The notes: a model not told the origin generated them from the sequence alone. A stretch of 64,000 nucleotides of DNA from Hydrogenophaga sp. (GCF_019264445.1 NZ_JAHVAB010000058.1:110962-174961), one strand, 5' to 3'; counted from the first letter of the stretch, positions 18,301-27,882 are shown. Numbers and translations: made by a program.

Positions 18301-18311
18301 ATCAGGTCAGG
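18291..18311. terminator. Palindrome holding both convergent stop codons
   Basis: Arms CCTGACCTGA and TCAGGTCAGG are perfect complements around a single A. Each arm supplies Leu-Thr-stop to one of the two converging genes, zapE and the PP2C gene, which are separated by one base. The resulting hairpin could help to terminate or stabilise both transcripts; it has no T-run. Confidence 0.5.
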
Positions 18312-19060
18312 GGATCGAACTTCACAATGGCCAGCGACAGGTTGTCGCCCGTGCCTTTGGCGCGGGTGCGGGCCTTCTGAATCAGGAATTCGCAGGCCTC
18401 CCGAGGCGACAGCATGGCGATGGTGCTGGAGATCTCTTCCGGGGTGAAGTAATGCCAGATGCCATCGCTGCACGACATCAGCGCGTCGCCCGCCTTGAGC
18501 TGTGGCACGACGTGGATATCAACCGGTGGGTCATTCTCGGTTCCCAGGCAACCCATCAGGATGTTGGCATGCGGGTGGTCCAGCGCCTCGTCCTCGCTGA
18601 TCTCACCCTGGTTGACAAGGGTCTGGACGTACGAATGGTCCATGGTGCGAAACACCATCTTGCCGTGCCGGAAATGGTAGATCCGCGAATCACCGGCGTG
18701 TACCCAGTGGCTGTCGCCCGCCGGGTTGATGAGAAACGCGGCGATCGTGCTGTGTGGCTCCTGCTCGGCGGAGACGGCAGTGAGCTTGATGACCAGATGG
18801 GATTCCTCGACGATCTGGCGCAGCAGTGCAGCCGCATCGTCGGTTTCCGGGTCATACCGGTCAAACAGCTGCTTTGCAGTGAGCATCACCTGGTCAGACG
18901 CCTTGCGTCCGCCGCTGCGCCCGCCCATGCCGTCGGCCAAGACCGCCAACAGGCAACCGCTGTGGCGTGGGTGTGCCATCAGGTTGACCTGGTCTTGTTG
19001 GTAGTCGCGGTCACCCCGGTGGATGCCGGTGGAGGCCTGGATGCGATAGCCTTTGGACAT
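18302..19060 (-). CDS. PP2C-family serine/threonine protein phosphatase
   Basis: Metal-dependent protein phosphatase of 252 residues, cytosolic, no membrane segment. The PP2C metal-binding residues are visible in order: GDRDYQQDQ, LADGMGGRSGG, HAGDSRIYHF, SCSDGIWHYF, and GTGDNLSLA. Such stand-alone enzymes usually oppose a Hanks-type kinase, which is not in the window, so the target is unknown. The ATG at 19060 is divergent from the DinG-like gene. It converges on zapE with one base between the stop codons. Confidence 0.9.
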   Translation of the reverse strand: MSKGYRIQASTGIHRGDRDYQQDQVNLMAHPRHSGCLLAVLADGMGGRSGGRKASDQVMLTAKQLFDRYDPETDDAAALLRQIVEESHLVIKLTAVSAEQEPHSTIAAFLINPAGDSHWVHAGDSRIYHFRHGKMVFRTMDHSYVQTLVNQGEISEDEALDHPHANILMGCLGTENDPPVDIHVVPQLKAGDALMSCSDGIWHYFTPEEISSTIAMLSPREACEFLIQKARTRAKGTGDNLSLAIVKFDPLT

Positions 19061-19136
19061 GTTTGATGTGGGCGGGATGGGCGCGAAGGGAGAGTGGGAC
19101 CAATGGTATCCACATCTACCAGGGCACGGCTCAACC

Positions 19137-19142
19137 TATCAT
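19137..19142 (+). promoter_or_regulatory. Possible -10 element close to the helicase start
   Basis: TATCAT lies eight bases before the GTG at 19150. If it is a -10 element the helicase mRNA would be nearly leaderless. No convincing -35 is seen. Confidence 0.2.
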
Positions 19143-19149
19143 CGAAAGC

Positions 19150-21219
19150 GTGACCACTTGCGCATCGCAACCCACCGCAGGTCTGTTGGAGGACGCTGTC
19201 GCTTCGGCTTTCGGGCCGAACGGTCCGTTGGCGCGTGCTCAGCAGGGGTGGAGTGCACGTGCCGGGCAGATCGAAATGGCAACGGCTTTCGCCCGGGCCA
19301 TCGAGTCGGGTGACAGCCTGGCGGTGGAAGCGGGAACGGGTGTTGGAAAGACCTTCGCCTATCTGACCCCGCTGTTGCTCAGTGGCCGCCGGGCGATCAT
19401 TTCGACCGCCACGCAGGCCCTGCAAGACCAGCTGTTTCATCGCGACATTCCTGCGGTCGCCGGTGCGCTGGGTTTGCCTGTTCGCGTCGCACTTCTCAAG
19501 GGGCGCTCGAGCTACGTGTGCCTTCATCGCCTGGAGCAGTCGCTGCACGGGCCGGCATCGCGAGGACTTCGCGATCCGGCGATTTCGGCCGGGCTTTCCC
19601 AGGCGTTGCGCTGGGCGGTGCAGTCACATCGCGGTGACCTCGCTGAACTGGATACCCTGGACGAACAGTCGCCGCTGCGGCCCCTCATGACGTCGACCTT
19701 GGACAACTGTGCGGGCGACGCTTGCCCGCGGCTTGCGGTCTGTCATGTGAACCGGGCCCGTCAGGAGGCATGGCAGGCGGAGTGGGTGGTGATCAACCAC
19801 CATGTGTTTTTTGCAGATCACGTGTTGCAGGGGTCCGATGGCGCGTCCCTGCTGCCTCCGGCTGAACTGGTGGTCTTCGATGAGGCGCATCGGCTGAACG
19901 ACACGGGCATCGGGTTTCTGGGGCGTTCTTTCGGTTCGGCGCAGTTGCGCGAGATCGCCCGCGATCTCGCCTCACACGGGCCCCGGTGGGCGCGTGGGCA
20001 GCGGCCTTGGGCGCATTTGGCACTCACCCTGCAGCAATCGGCGCGCGCGCTGGCTGACGTTCCACGCCAGGCGGGTGTGGCTGGCGCCCGGCTGCGTTGG
20101 CAGGCACTCGTACCCGACGGAGTGGAGCCCGCCAGCTGGAAGCGCTGTGTGGCCGACGTGTCACGTGCCTTGGCCGATGCAGGGGAAGCCCTGACAGGCA
20201 CCGCAGCCGCGTCGGTTGAGCTGGAGCGCCTGCGGGCTCGCATGCAGGCCCTGCACACGCTGTGGGGCGACATGCTGAACGCGGCCACGTTGCGCGCAGG
20301 GGATGTTCGCTGGGTCGAATGGGGCGATGCACATCAGTGGCGTGTTGTGTGCGCACCCACCGACAGCTCGCTTCTTTTTCGACCCTTGGTCGCAAGTGCC
20401 TCAGCGACGGGCCCTCGCAGTTGGCTGTTCGCCTCGGCCACGCTCGGGAGCGACGAGCGCTTGAGCTGGTTCACGCGCAGCCTGGGGCTTGAGCACTCGC
20501 CAGCGCTCAAGACGCTGCGCGTCGCCAGCCCTTTCGATCACGCCGCACAGGCCGCGTTGTACGTGCCAAGCGACTTGCCCGATCCCGCGGACGCCTCACA
20601 CACACTCTCTCTGGCGCTTGCGGTGGCTCGCTGGGCTTCGAGGTTGGGCGGGCGCACGCTGGTGTTGACGACCACCCTCAGGGCGGTTGCCCGCCTGGCC
20701 GACCAGCTTCAGAGCGAGGTGGCGCACGGACGATGCGGACCCTTGCGCGTGCTTGCGCAGGGGCGGCATTCCAAGCGCTCGATGCTGGCGCGCTTTCGCG
20801 CGGCGAGCGAGCCCTGCGTGCTGGTCGCCTCCGCGTCATTCTGGGAGGGCGTGGATCTGGCCGGCGATGCCCTGCAACTGCTGGTCATCGACAAGTTGCC
20901 CTTCGCGCCGCCCGATGACCCGCTGATGCAGGCACGCGGCGAGCAGCAAGAGGCTTTGGGTTTGAGCGCGTTTCGGGATGTGTTTCTGCCCGAGGCTGCC
21001 ATGGCGCTCAAGCAGGGCGCGGGTCGCTTGATCCGCTCTGAGTCGGATCGCGGCATTCTGGTGTTGGGCGACCGGCGTGCGCTGACCCGGTCTTACGGAA
21101 ACATCTTGCTGCAGTCGCTGCCAGACATGCGTCGCCTGAACGACGAGGCGGACCTGGAGGACGCGATCGACGCTCTGGTGCTTACCAGATCTTCCACCAA
21201 GGTTCGTCCACGGACTTGA
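19150..21219 (+). CDS. DinG/YoaA-type ATP-dependent DNA helicase
   Basis: Superfamily 2 XPD-like helicase, 689 residues from the GTG at 19150. Walker A is AGTGVGKT; the DEAH box is VVFDEAHRLND. Four cysteines between these (one in SSYVCLH, three in DNCAGDACPRLAVC) match the iron-sulfur cluster of DinG and XPD. C-terminal motifs include ASASFWEGVDLAGDAL and the arginine-finger region KQGAGRLIRSESDRGIL. The role is probably unwinding of forked or R-loop DNA. The frame is open back to 19063, but that would start within three bases of the divergent phosphatase gene, so the GTG with MTTCASQPTAGLLEDAV is preferred. It overlaps the convergent bamD by 38 bases. Confidence 0.88.
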   Translation: MTTCASQPTAGLLEDAVASAFGPNGPLARAQQGWSARAGQIEMATAFARAIESGDSLAVEAGTGVGKTFAYLTPLLLSGRRAIISTATQALQDQLFHRDIPAVAGALGLPVRVALLKGRSSYVCLHRLEQSLHGPASRGLRDPAISAGLSQALRWAVQSHRGDLAELDTLDEQSPLRPLMTSTLDNCAGDACPRLAVCHVNRARQEAWQAEWVVINHHVFFADHVLQGSDGASLLPPAELVVFDEAHRLNDTGIGFLGRSFGSAQLREIARDLASHGPRWARGQRPWAHLALTLQQSARALADVPRQAGVAGARLRWQALVPDGVEPASWKRCVADVSRALADAGEALTGTAAASVELERLRARMQALHTLWGDMLNAATLRAGDVRWVEWGDAHQWRVVCAPTDSSLLFRPLVASASATGPRSWLFASATLGSDERLSWFTRSLGLEHSPALKTLRVASPFDHAAQAALYVPSDLPDPADASHTLSLALAVARWASRLGGRTLVLTTTLRAVARLADQLQSEVAHGRCGPLRVLAQGRHSKRSMLARFRAASEPCVLVASASFWEGVDLAGDALQLLVIDKLPFAPPDDPLMQARGEQQEALGLSAFRDVFLPEAAMALKQGAGRLIRSESDRGILVLGDRRALTRSYGNILLQSLPDMRRLNDEADLEDAIDALVLTRSSTKVRPRT

Positions 21220-21988
21220 AGCCCTTGGTCAGGTATTCGCTCTGCGGGTAGCTGGCCTGCATCACGCGTCGCGTGTCATCGCGCAGTTGCGTCATGCCAA
21301 GCGCCTCGTACGACCGAAGCATGATGAACAGCGCTTCTTCGAGCGCAGGCGCATCCACGTAGTCGGTGAGGGCGGTCTGTGCGCGGTTGATGGCTGCCAC
21401 ATGGGCGCCGCGACTGTAGTAATAGCGAGCGACGTGCACTTCGTACTGCGCCAGCGAGTTCACGATGTACGTCATGCGCGCACGCGCGTCCGGGCTGTAG
21501 CGGGAGTCCGGGAACCGCGCCACGAGTTCGCGGAAAGACTCGAACGATTCCTTGGCCGCCTTCTGGTCGCGCTCGGACAGGTCTTGACGGGCGAGGGCGC
21601 CGAAAAGCCCCAGGTTGTCGTTGAAACTCACCAGCCCCTTGAGGTACAGCACATAGTCCATGGCCGGACTGGCGGGGTGCAGTTTTTGAAACCGGTCAAG
21701 GGTGGCCAGCGCCTGCGCCTGTTCGCCCGCCTTGTACTGGGTGAAGGCCTTGTCGATCTGTGCCTGCTGAGCCAGAGGAGTGCCGGCTGCACGCCCTTCC
21801 AGCTTTTCCAGCAGCGAAACCGACTTTTCGAAGTTGCCCGCCGCGCGTTCCTCGGTGGCTTCGCTGTAAATGCGGTTGGGGCTCCACCCTGCCGTTTCGT
21901 CTTTCTGCGTCGTGCTGCACCCGCTCAATGCCAGCACACAGGCCAGCGTGCTCAGGGGTACAGCCGATAATCTGGGCATCAACTTCAC
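21182..21988 (-). CDS. bamD: Outer membrane protein assembly factor BamD
   Basis: Lipoprotein of the BAM complex that inserts beta-barrel proteins into the outer membrane, 268 residues. The lipobox is LSGC, with Cys25 acylated. The rest is TPR-like helical repeats: WSPNRIYSEATEERAAGNF, YKAGEQAQALATLDRFQKLHP, FPDSRYSPDARARMTYIVN, and YYSRGAHVAAINRAQTALTDY. A GTG start at 21988 with AAAGGTG upstream is chosen; the ATG three codons later is also possible. The gene is divergent from rluD, the arrangement seen in E. coli. Its 3' end overlaps the convergent helicase gene by 38 bases. Confidence 0.94.
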   Translation of the reverse strand: MKLMPRLSAVPLSTLACVLALSGCSTTQKDETAGWSPNRIYSEATEERAAGNFEKSVSLLEKLEGRAAGTPLAQQAQIDKAFTQYKAGEQAQALATLDRFQKLHPASPAMDYVLYLKGLVSFNDNLGLFGALARQDLSERDQKAAKESFESFRELVARFPDSRYSPDARARMTYIVNSLAQYEVHVARYYYSRGAHVAAINRAQTALTDYVDAPALEEALFIMLRSYEALGMTQLRDDTRRVMQASYPQSEYLTKGFKSVDEPWWKIW

Positions 21989-22062
21989 AGGCGCACCTTT
22001 ACAACGGGACAATGGGTTTGGCATCCGAAATTATATCGACGGGGGACTTGCCGGAAGGTTCC

Positions 22063-23073
22063 ATGCAAGGGGACGACGTCGAGGGCTCCCCGATCAGTGA
22101 CGAGTTCGCGCCCGACGTGGAAACGCGCGTCCTTGACGTGCCGCCTGACATGCACGGCTGGCGCATTGATCGTGCGCTGGCCAAGCTGATTCCCGAGTTC
22201 TCCCGGTCGTACCTGCAACAACTGATGTCTGACGGCGCTGTCGTCGTACGCGGTGCGGCCTTGCGCAAGCCTGCCGCGAAGATTGCTGCTGGTGATCGGT
22301 TGACTGTCGCTTTGCGGCCGACGCAGCAGGCGCAGGCCTTCGTGGCACAGCCCATGGCGCTGGATGTGGTCTTCGAAGACGCTCATTTGCTGGTGATCCA
22401 GAAGCCCGCCGGCCTGGTCGTACATCCCGCGGCAGGGCACTGGACCGGTACGCTGCTCAACGGTCTTCTGGCGCACCACAAACAGGCCGCCGACTTGCCG
22501 CGCGCCGGCATTGTTCATCGGCTCGACAAGGACACCTCCGGCCTCATGCTGGTGGGCAAGTCCCGTCAGGCCGCAGAGGCGCTGGTTCGGGCCATTGCCG
22601 CCCGCGAGGTCAGTCGCCAGTACCTGGCGCTTGCCCATGGTCGCTGGCAAGGCAGTGCCGAGAAGGGCGTCGATCAACCGATAGGCCGGGATGTGCACAA
22701 CCGCCTTCGCATGTCGGTGGTGCGTCTGGACACTGGCGTTGGCAAGGCCGCGCAGACCACCTTCCGCCTGCTCGACGGTTCAGACTCCGCCTGCCTGGTG
22801 GCCTGCAAGCTCCATACAGGGCGCACGCATCAGATTCGGGTCCACATGGCGTGGCTTGGGCATCCGCTCGCCGGGGACACGCTGTACGGGGGGCGTGCGG
22901 TGTGGGGGATGCCGCGACAGGCGCTTCATGCGGTGCGTTTGACGCTGCAACATCCCGTGACCGGTGCGACGCTCACGTTTCGCTCGAATCCACCGCCTGA
23001 CATGCTGCTGGCGATCGAACAGAGTGGGCTCCGCTACAATTCAGCCAGCGTTGACGGCGATTTCCCGGGGTGA
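22063..23073 (+). CDS. rluD: 23S rRNA pseudouridine synthase RluD
   Basis: Pseudouridine synthase modifying the helix 69 region of 23S rRNA, 336 residues. An N-terminal S4 RNA-binding domain (WRIDRALAKLIPEFSRSYLQ) precedes the catalytic domain, whose Asp lies in GIVHRLDKDTSGLMLVGK at about residue 155; TGRTHQIRVHMAWLGHPLAGD follows. The ATG at 22063 has a GGAAGG site; an upstream ATG at 22012 would add 17 residues and lies among AT-rich promoter-like sequence shared with divergent bamD. In many proteobacteria the peptidoglycan editing gene yfiH (pgeF) follows rluD; here it is missing and about 200 noncoding bases precede scpB. Confidence 0.94.
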   Translation: MQGDDVEGSPISDEFAPDVETRVLDVPPDMHGWRIDRALAKLIPEFSRSYLQQLMSDGAVVVRGAALRKPAAKIAAGDRLTVALRPTQQAQAFVAQPMALDVVFEDAHLLVIQKPAGLVVHPAAGHWTGTLLNGLLAHHKQAADLPRAGIVHRLDKDTSGLMLVGKSRQAAEALVRAIAAREVSRQYLALAHGRWQGSAEKGVDQPIGRDVHNRLRMSVVRLDTGVGKAAQTTFRLLDGSDSACLVACKLHTGRTHQIRVHMAWLGHPLAGDTLYGGRAVWGMPRQALHAVRLTLQHPVTGATLTFRSNPPPDMLLAIEQSGLRYNSASVDGDFPG

Positions 23074-23273
23074 GCGTTGCCGAGCCAGCCGCCCTTGCGA
23101 ACTCGAGTCAAGGCCCCGATACCACCCCCGATACCTGGCCCGGCAGGCGTGCCGAATGTGTACACGCGTCACGCGCCGACGGATGCCACCGTCCTCGCCG
23201 GTTTGACTGCGACGGGTCCCGTACCCATCCCTGCACCGTCCCGGTCACGACCGGTTTTTGACAGACTGACACC
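23074..23273. other. Noncoding gap rluD-scpB
   Basis: About 200 bases without a convincing gene. A weak open frame here encodes a Pro-rich peptide with no recognisable motif. The gap ends with a small hairpin just before scpB. It occupies the place where pgeF is often found next to rluD. Confidence 0.4.
23241..23259 (+). terminator. Short terminator-like hairpin upstream of scpB
   Basis: Stem CCGGT / ACCGG with loop CACG is followed by five T, 14 bases before the scpB start. The stem is short; it may terminate rluD transcripts or attenuate scpB. Confidence 0.35.
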
Positions 23274-24005
23274 ATGAACACCACGGATGCCAAGCGCGTC
23301 CTCGAGACGGCGTTGATCTGCGCACCCCAGCCGCTGTCTGTGCGGGAACTCGGGACGCTCTTTGACGCCGAGATCTCGGCGGATACGTTGAAAATCTTGC
23401 TGGCCGATCTTCAGCTCGAATGGACGGGGCGTGGGGTTGAGCTCGTTCAGGTCGCCAGTGGCTGGCGCTTTCAAAGCCGTCCCGAGCTTCGTCCCTATCT
23501 CGACCGCCTGCATCCCGAGAAGCCGCCGCGCTACAGCCGGGCAACGCTGGAAACGCTTGCGATCATCGCCTACCGCCAGCCGGTGACCCGGGGGGATATG
23601 GAGGACATCCGCGGCGTGACGATCAACTCGCTCATCCTCAAGCAGCTCGAAGACCGCGGCTGGGTAGAGGTCATCGGGCACCGTGAAACCGTGGGCCGGC
23701 CCGCGCTCTTTGCGACCACGCGGCAGTTTCTGGACGATCTGGGCTTGTCTTCTCTTGATCAACTGCCTCCCCTGGAAGGCAGCAATGTTCAAGAGTCGGC
23801 TTTGGGTCGGCTGGACTTCGATGCACTTTCCGCGAATGTGTCGTCGGCCGAAGCCGAGGCACCCGATGCCGACGATCCAGATCCATCCACCGTTGTGACA
23901 GACGACCAGCCAGCAGCCCTTACCAGCGAATCCGATCCGCAGAGCTCGGATTCCATCACCCAGGACGATCATGAATCCGGCGAACACCCCTCCCGCAACG
24001 CCTGA
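23274..24005 (+). CDS. scpB: Segregation and condensation protein ScpB
   Basis: Subunit of the SMC-ScpA-ScpB condensin, 243 residues, acting in chromosome compaction and segregation. Two winged-helix domains cover residues 1-165, with the signature [21 protein letters not shown] about residues 101-121. The C-terminal 75 residues are acidic, low-complexity and Ser/Asp-rich, as in other betaproteobacterial ScpB. No scpA is adjacent. The 3' end overlaps the start of rluB by 35 bases, so the two are co-transcribed and possibly translationally coupled. Confidence 0.93.
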   Translation: MNTTDAKRVLETALICAPQPLSVRELGTLFDAEISADTLKILLADLQLEWTGRGVELVQVASGWRFQSRPELRPYLDRLHPEKPPRYSRATLETLAIIAYRQPVTRGDMEDIRGVTINSLILKQLEDRGWVEVIGHRETVGRPALFATTRQFLDDLGLSSLDQLPPLEGSNVQESALGRLDFDALSANVSSAEAEAPDADDPDPSTVVTDDQPAALTSESDPQSSDSITQDDHESGEHPSRNA

Positions 24006-25326
24006 GTCGGCCGCTGGCCCAGTGCCCTCAGTGCCCTCAGTGCCCTCGGTAGCCATTGAGTCCGCCAATGAGGCCGTCGGGCCCGCTGCCGTGACCGACG
24101 TTCCCTCCGGTGCGCCGGCAGCCGATGCCCTGGGTTTTGAAGATGTGGTGAGCGGCGCCTTTGATGCAGAGCAAGAGCAAGACCTGCCCTTGCCGGTCAA
24201 GCGCGTGCTCGCACCCCAGGCGGAGTCGCCCAAGCTGCACAAGGTGCTCGCGCAAGCGGGCATGGGCTCGCGCCTGGAGATGGAGCAGCTCATTCTCGAA
24301 GGACGCATCTCCGTCAATGGCGAGCCCGCGCACATCGGGCAGCGCATTCAGTTCGGCGATGTGATCAAGGTCAACGGCAAGCCCGTGCGCGTGCGCATGA
24401 CCCCGCCGCCGCCGCGGGTGCTGGCATACCACAAACCCGCGGGCGAGGTGGTGTCCCACGACGACCCCCAGAACCGCCCCACGGTATTCCGTCGTCTGCC
24501 CAGGCTCATGCAGGGCAAGTGGCAGTCGGTGGGTCGGCTTGACCTGAACACCGAGGGGCTGCTGCTGCTGACCAACTCCGGTGAGCTGGCCAACCGGTTG
24601 ATGCATCCCCGCTTTGGCTTGCAGCGTGAATACGCTGTGCGTGTGCTCGGTGCGCTGTCGAACGAAGAGAAGCAGCGGCTGCTCGACGGCGTGAAGCTGG
24701 ACGACGGCGTGGCGCAGTTCGCATCCATCGAAGACGGTGGAGGTGAGGGTGCCAATTGCTGGTACCGGGTGACGATCGGTGAAGGCCGCAACCGGGAAGT
24801 GCGCCGCATGTTCGAGGCCGTGGGCCATGCCGTGAGCCGTTTGATCCGGATCCGTTACGGAGCGGTCATGCTTCCCCGCGGTCTCAAGCGGGGTGTGTGG
24901 CTCGAGCTGGATGACCGTGACATTGGTCGACTGACCGCTGCCGCAGGGCTCGTCGACGCCGACGAGCCGAGGGCGCCGCGCCCGGGTGGTCGTCACCCGG
25001 CCCAGCGTGGCAAGCAGAACGGCAAGGCGGGCCGCAGCCAGGGCAAGCCACCGGGAAGCCGCGCGGAGAGCCCCGGCTTCGGAGATCGCCGCAGCAGCAG
25101 CGGCTACGGCATGGGTGCGCCGTCAGGCGCCAAGCCGCGCGGTGGCAGAGGCGGCAAAGGTCCGGGCGCTGCCGGCGCAGGCGCGCAACCAGATCCCATG
25201 AAGACATCATTCGGTTATATCGGGCAGGACGCCTTGCAGCGGCGGCGCGATCAGGAGGCCGGGCGAGGCGGGCCACCGGGTGGTTCGCGGCGCCGCGGCA
25301 ACGGAGGGCGGTCCGGCGGCCGCTGA
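23971..25326 (+). CDS. rluB: 23S rRNA pseudouridine synthase B (RluB)
   Basis: Pseudouridine synthase of the RsuA/RluB family, 451 residues; RluB modifies the 23S rRNA peptidyl-transferase region. An S4 domain starts near residue 89 ([20 protein letters not shown]). The catalytic Asp is in [16 protein letters not shown], about residue 190, and the family motif [21 protein letters not shown] follows. The N-terminal about 75 residues are low-complexity, with a short tandem repeat encoding [10 protein letters not shown]. The C-terminal about 115 residues are a Gly/Arg/Pro-rich basic tail. Both extensions are longer than in E. coli. It overlaps scpB. Confidence 0.93.
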   Translation: MNPANTPPATPESAAGPVPSVPSVPSVAIESANEAVGPAAVTDVPSGAPAADALGFEDVVSGAFDAEQEQDLPLPVKRVLAPQAESPKLHKVLAQAGMGSRLEMEQLILEGRISVNGEPAHIGQRIQFGDVIKVNGKPVRVRMTPPPPRVLAYHKPAGEVVSHDDPQNRPTVFRRLPRLMQGKWQSVGRLDLNTEGLLLLTNSGELANRLMHPRFGLQREYAVRVLGALSNEEKQRLLDGVKLDDGVAQFASIEDGGGEGANCWYRVTIGEGRNREVRRMFEAVGHAVSRLIRIRYGAVMLPRGLKRGVWLELDDRDIGRLTAAAGLVDADEPRAPRPGGRHPAQRGKQNGKAGRSQGKPPGSRAESPGFGDRRSSSGYGMGAPSGAKPRGGRGGKGPGAAGAGAQPDPMKTSFGYIGQDALQRRRDQEAGRGGPPGGSRRRGNGGRSGGR

Positions 25327-25373
25327 CACCGAGCGCTCAACTGAACCCACCATGCCTCGTCGGGCAGCCAATG

Positions 25374-25379
25374 TAGAAT
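25374..25379 (+). promoter_or_regulatory. Probable -10 element of the ndk promoter
   Basis: TAGAAT with a preceding TG-like context (ATGTAGAAT) lies 61 bases before the ndk start, after the rluB stop. The -35 region is weak. It would drive ndk and possibly the following rlmN-pilW-rodZ genes. Confidence 0.4.
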
Positions 25380-25440
25380 CGTGGGCTTTGTAAGGCCACC
25401 GAGGCCTTGGCAGATTCACCCCAATAACTTCAGGATTTCT

Positions 25441-25866
25441 ATGGCCATCGAACGCACCCTCTCGATCATCAAGCCCGACGCCGTTGCCAAGAACGTCATC
25501 GGCCAGATTTACGCCCGTTTTGAAGCTGCTGGCCTCAAGGTCGTGGCGGCCCGCATGGCACATCTGTCGCGTGGTGAGGCCGAAGCTTTCTACGCTGTGC
25601 ACAAGGAGCGCCCCTTCTTCAAGGACCTCGTCGACTTCATGATCTCGGGCCCCGTGATGATCCAGGCGCTGGAAGGCGAAGGCGCGATTGCCAAAAACCG
25701 CGACCTGATGGGCGCGACCGACCCGAAGAAGGCGGCTGCCGGCACCATCCGCGCCGACTTTGCTGACAGCATCGACGCCAACGCGGTTCACGGCTCCGAC
25801 GCGCCTGAAACGGCTGCCGCCGAAGTGGCATTCTTCTTCGCCGGCCTCAACGTCTATTCGCGTTGA
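25441..25866 (+). CDS. ndk: Nucleoside diphosphate kinase
   Basis: Cytosolic kinase of 141 residues that moves the gamma-phosphate from ATP to other nucleoside diphosphates through a phosphohistidine. The phospho-acceptor His117 is in [12 protein letters not shown]. The N-terminal strand [15 protein letters not shown] and the KPEGVV-like substrate loop [17 protein letters not shown] are standard. Length is normal for bacterial Ndk. The ATG at 25441 follows a TCAGGATT-type site. rlmN starts eight bases after its stop. Confidence 0.97.
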   Translation: MAIERTLSIIKPDAVAKNVIGQIYARFEAAGLKVVAARMAHLSRGEAEAFYAVHKERPFFKDLVDFMISGPVMIQALEGEGAIAKNRDLMGATDPKKAAAGTIRADFADSIDANAVHGSDAPETAAAEVAFFFAGLNVYSR

Positions 25867-25873
25867 TCATGGT

Positions 25874-27019
25874 ATGACGGCCAATCTGCTCGACTTCGAT
25901 CTCGAGGGTTTGGCCGCCTTTTGCGAGCAGCTGGGCGAGAAGCGCTTTCGCGCTGTCCAGTTGTTTCGCTGGATTCATCAAAAGGGGGCATCTGACTTTG
26001 CGCAGATGACCGACCTGGCCCGCAGCTTGCGCGACAAGCTGCCGGGTGTTTGCACCATCACCGACTTGCCAGTGCTCTCGCGGCAGGACTCCGCGGACGG
26101 CACGATCAAATGGCTGTTCGACGTGGGGGGTGGCAACGCCGTCGAAACGGTGTTCATTCCGGAAGAAGACCGCGGCACGCTGTGCATCTCATCGCAAGCC
26201 GGGTGCGCTGTGGGGTGCAGGTTTTGTTCGACAGGCCACCAGGGTTTCTCGCGTAACCTCACCACAGGCGAAATTCTGGCCCAGCTCTGGCATGCCGAGC
26301 ATTTTCTACGGTGCCATCTGAAGCGCGCTGAACGTGTCATCACCAACGTGGTCATGATGGGCATGGGCGAACCGCTGCAAAACTACAACGCGCTCGTACC
26401 CGCGCTGCGCACGATGCTGGATGACCACGGCTACGGCCTGTCGCGTCGCCGAGTGACGGTGTCCACCTCGGGTGTGGTTCCGATGATCGACCGTCTGGCG
26501 CAGGACTGCCCCGTGGCCCTGGCGGTTTCGCTGCACGCGCCCAACGATGCGCTGCGCGATGATCTCGTGCCCCTCAACCGCAAATACCCCATCGCGGAAC
26601 TGCTCGATGCCTGCCTGCGCTACCTGCCGGCTGCGCCGCGCGACTTCATCACCTTTGAGTACTGCATGCTCGATGGCGTGAACGACCAGCCCGAGCATGC
26701 GCGCGAACTGCTCGCCTTGATTCAGCGCCATGGCGAGCGCGGCGTGCCGTGCAAGATCAACCTGATCCCTTTCAACCCGTTTCCCGATTCGGGCTTGACC
26801 TGCTCGCCCCGTGCGGTGGTGCAGCGCTTTGCGCAGGTGCTCACCGAAGCTGGCGTGGTCACCACCGTGCGCAAGACGCGCGGCGACGACATCGATGCCG
26901 CTTGCGGTCAGCTAGCGGGCGATGTGCTGGACCGCACCAACGCCGCGCAGCGTCTGGCGCAACGCCGTCAGGTGACCGAACATCCCATCCGTTTCGTTCA
27001 ACAGGAAAGGCCGGCATGA
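25874..27019 (+). CDS. rlmN: Dual-specificity 23S rRNA/tRNA adenine-C2 methyltransferase
   Basis: Radical SAM enzyme, 381 residues, that methylates C2 of A2503 in 23S rRNA and of adenine 37 in some tRNAs. The [4Fe-4S] ligands are Cys111, Cys115 and Cys118 (CAVGCRFC). Other landmarks are [36 protein letters not shown], and [14 protein letters not shown]; the region [20 protein letters not shown] near the C-terminus carries the mechanistic cysteine. The ATG at 25874 is used. Its stop overlaps the start of pilW. Confidence 0.96.
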   Translation: MTANLLDFDLEGLAAFCEQLGEKRFRAVQLFRWIHQKGASDFAQMTDLARSLRDKLPGVCTITDLPVLSRQDSADGTIKWLFDVGGGNAVETVFIPEEDRGTLCISSQAGCAVGCRFCSTGHQGFSRNLTTGEILAQLWHAEHFLRCHLKRAERVITNVVMMGMGEPLQNYNALVPALRTMLDDHGYGLSRRRVTVSTSGVVPMIDRLAQDCPVALAVSLHAPNDALRDDLVPLNRKYPIAELLDACLRYLPAAPRDFITFEYCMLDGVNDQPEHARELLALIQRHGERGVPCKINLIPFNPFPDSGLTCSPRAVVQRFAQVLTEAGVVTTVRKTRGDDIDAACGQLAGDVLDRTNAAQRLAQRRQVTEHPIRFVQQERPA

Positions 27020-27882
27020 CACAAGCGATCCGCATCGGGTTTGGGGGGCGCCGCATCAGCGCTTTGCCGCGGGGGATGTTGTGGGTTCTGGCGCTGTCGT
27101 TCGGGCTGGCCTTCCTGACGGGCTGCGCCCAGACGAGGGGTTTGCCCGCCACCACGGCGGCAGCCGTGGCCAGCGGCACGGAGCCGGTGACCGAGTCGGA
27201 CGAGCCCGAGGCGCGAAAACGCGCGCGCATTCGAGTCGAGCTGGCATCGAGCTATTTCGAACAAGGGCAGACCACGGTGGCGCTGGACGAGATCAAGCTC
27301 GCGCTGGGCAACGATCCCAACTACGCGCCGGCGTACACGCTGCGTGGTCTTGTGTACGCCCGGCTCAATGAGCTGAGACTGGCTGAAGAAAGTTTCAAGC
27401 GCGCTCAGCTGCTCAGCCCGCGTGATCCCGACGTGCTCCACCATTACGGTCTTTTCGCGTGTCAGCAGGGACGCTATCCGCAAGCGGTCGAACTCTTCCA
27501 GCAGGCGCTGGCCAGCCCCGTGTATGGCGGACAGGCGAAGACGCTGATGGCCAAAGGTATCTGCCAGGTGCGCGCTGCCCAGTTTCCCGAGGCAGAGGGC
27601 AGCCTGGCCCGCTCATACGAGCTCGATCCCGGCAACCCCATCACGGCCTACAACCTGGCCGCGTTGCAGTTCCGTCGGGGCGACACCGCGAAGGCGCAGT
27701 TCACGATCCGGCGCTTGAACAACACCGAGTTGGCCAATGCCGAGACCTTGTGGCTGGGCATCAAGGTCGAGCAACGCCTGGGCAACACCGAGGCCATGGC
27801 ACAGCTGGCGCAGCAACTGGGCCGCCGGTACCCCGAATCGAGGGAGTGGGCGTCCTACCAACGGAGAGCATTTGATGAGTGA
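27016..27882 (+). CDS. pilW: Type IV pilus biogenesis/stability lipoprotein PilW (PilF)
   Basis: Outer-membrane lipoprotein needed for secretin assembly in type IV pili, 288 residues. The signal peptide ends in a lipobox LTGC, with the acylated Cys near residue 36. Six or so TPR motifs follow ([58 protein letters not shown], and others). The ATG overlaps the rlmN stop. Presence of this gene implies type IV pili in the organism and hence a prepilin peptidase elsewhere, which matters for the pseudopilin genes at 51-52 kb. Confidence 0.92.
   Translation: MTQAIRIGFGGRRISALPRGMLWVLALSFGLAFLTGCAQTRGLPATTAAAVASGTEPVTESDEPEARKRARIRVELASSYFEQGQTTVALDEIKLALGNDPNYAPAYTLRGLVYARLNELRLAEESFKRAQLLSPRDPDVLHHYGLFACQQGRYPQAVELFQQALASPVYGGQAKTLMAKGICQVRAAQFPEAEGSLARSYELDPGNPITAYNLAALQFRRGDTAKAQFTIRRLNNTELANAETLWLGIKVEQRLGNTEAMAQLAQQLGRRYPESREWASYQRRAFDE

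Noticed and set aside
23077..23277. Small Pro-rich open frame between rluD and scpB
   Set aside because: TTG start, overlap with the scpB start, Pro/Thr-rich composition and no recognised relative; more likely noncoding.
25874..27019. Earlier start of rlmN at 25760 overlapping ndk
   Set aside because: The extra codons lie inside ndk in another frame and have no homology; the ATG at 25874 gives the usual RlmN N-terminus.
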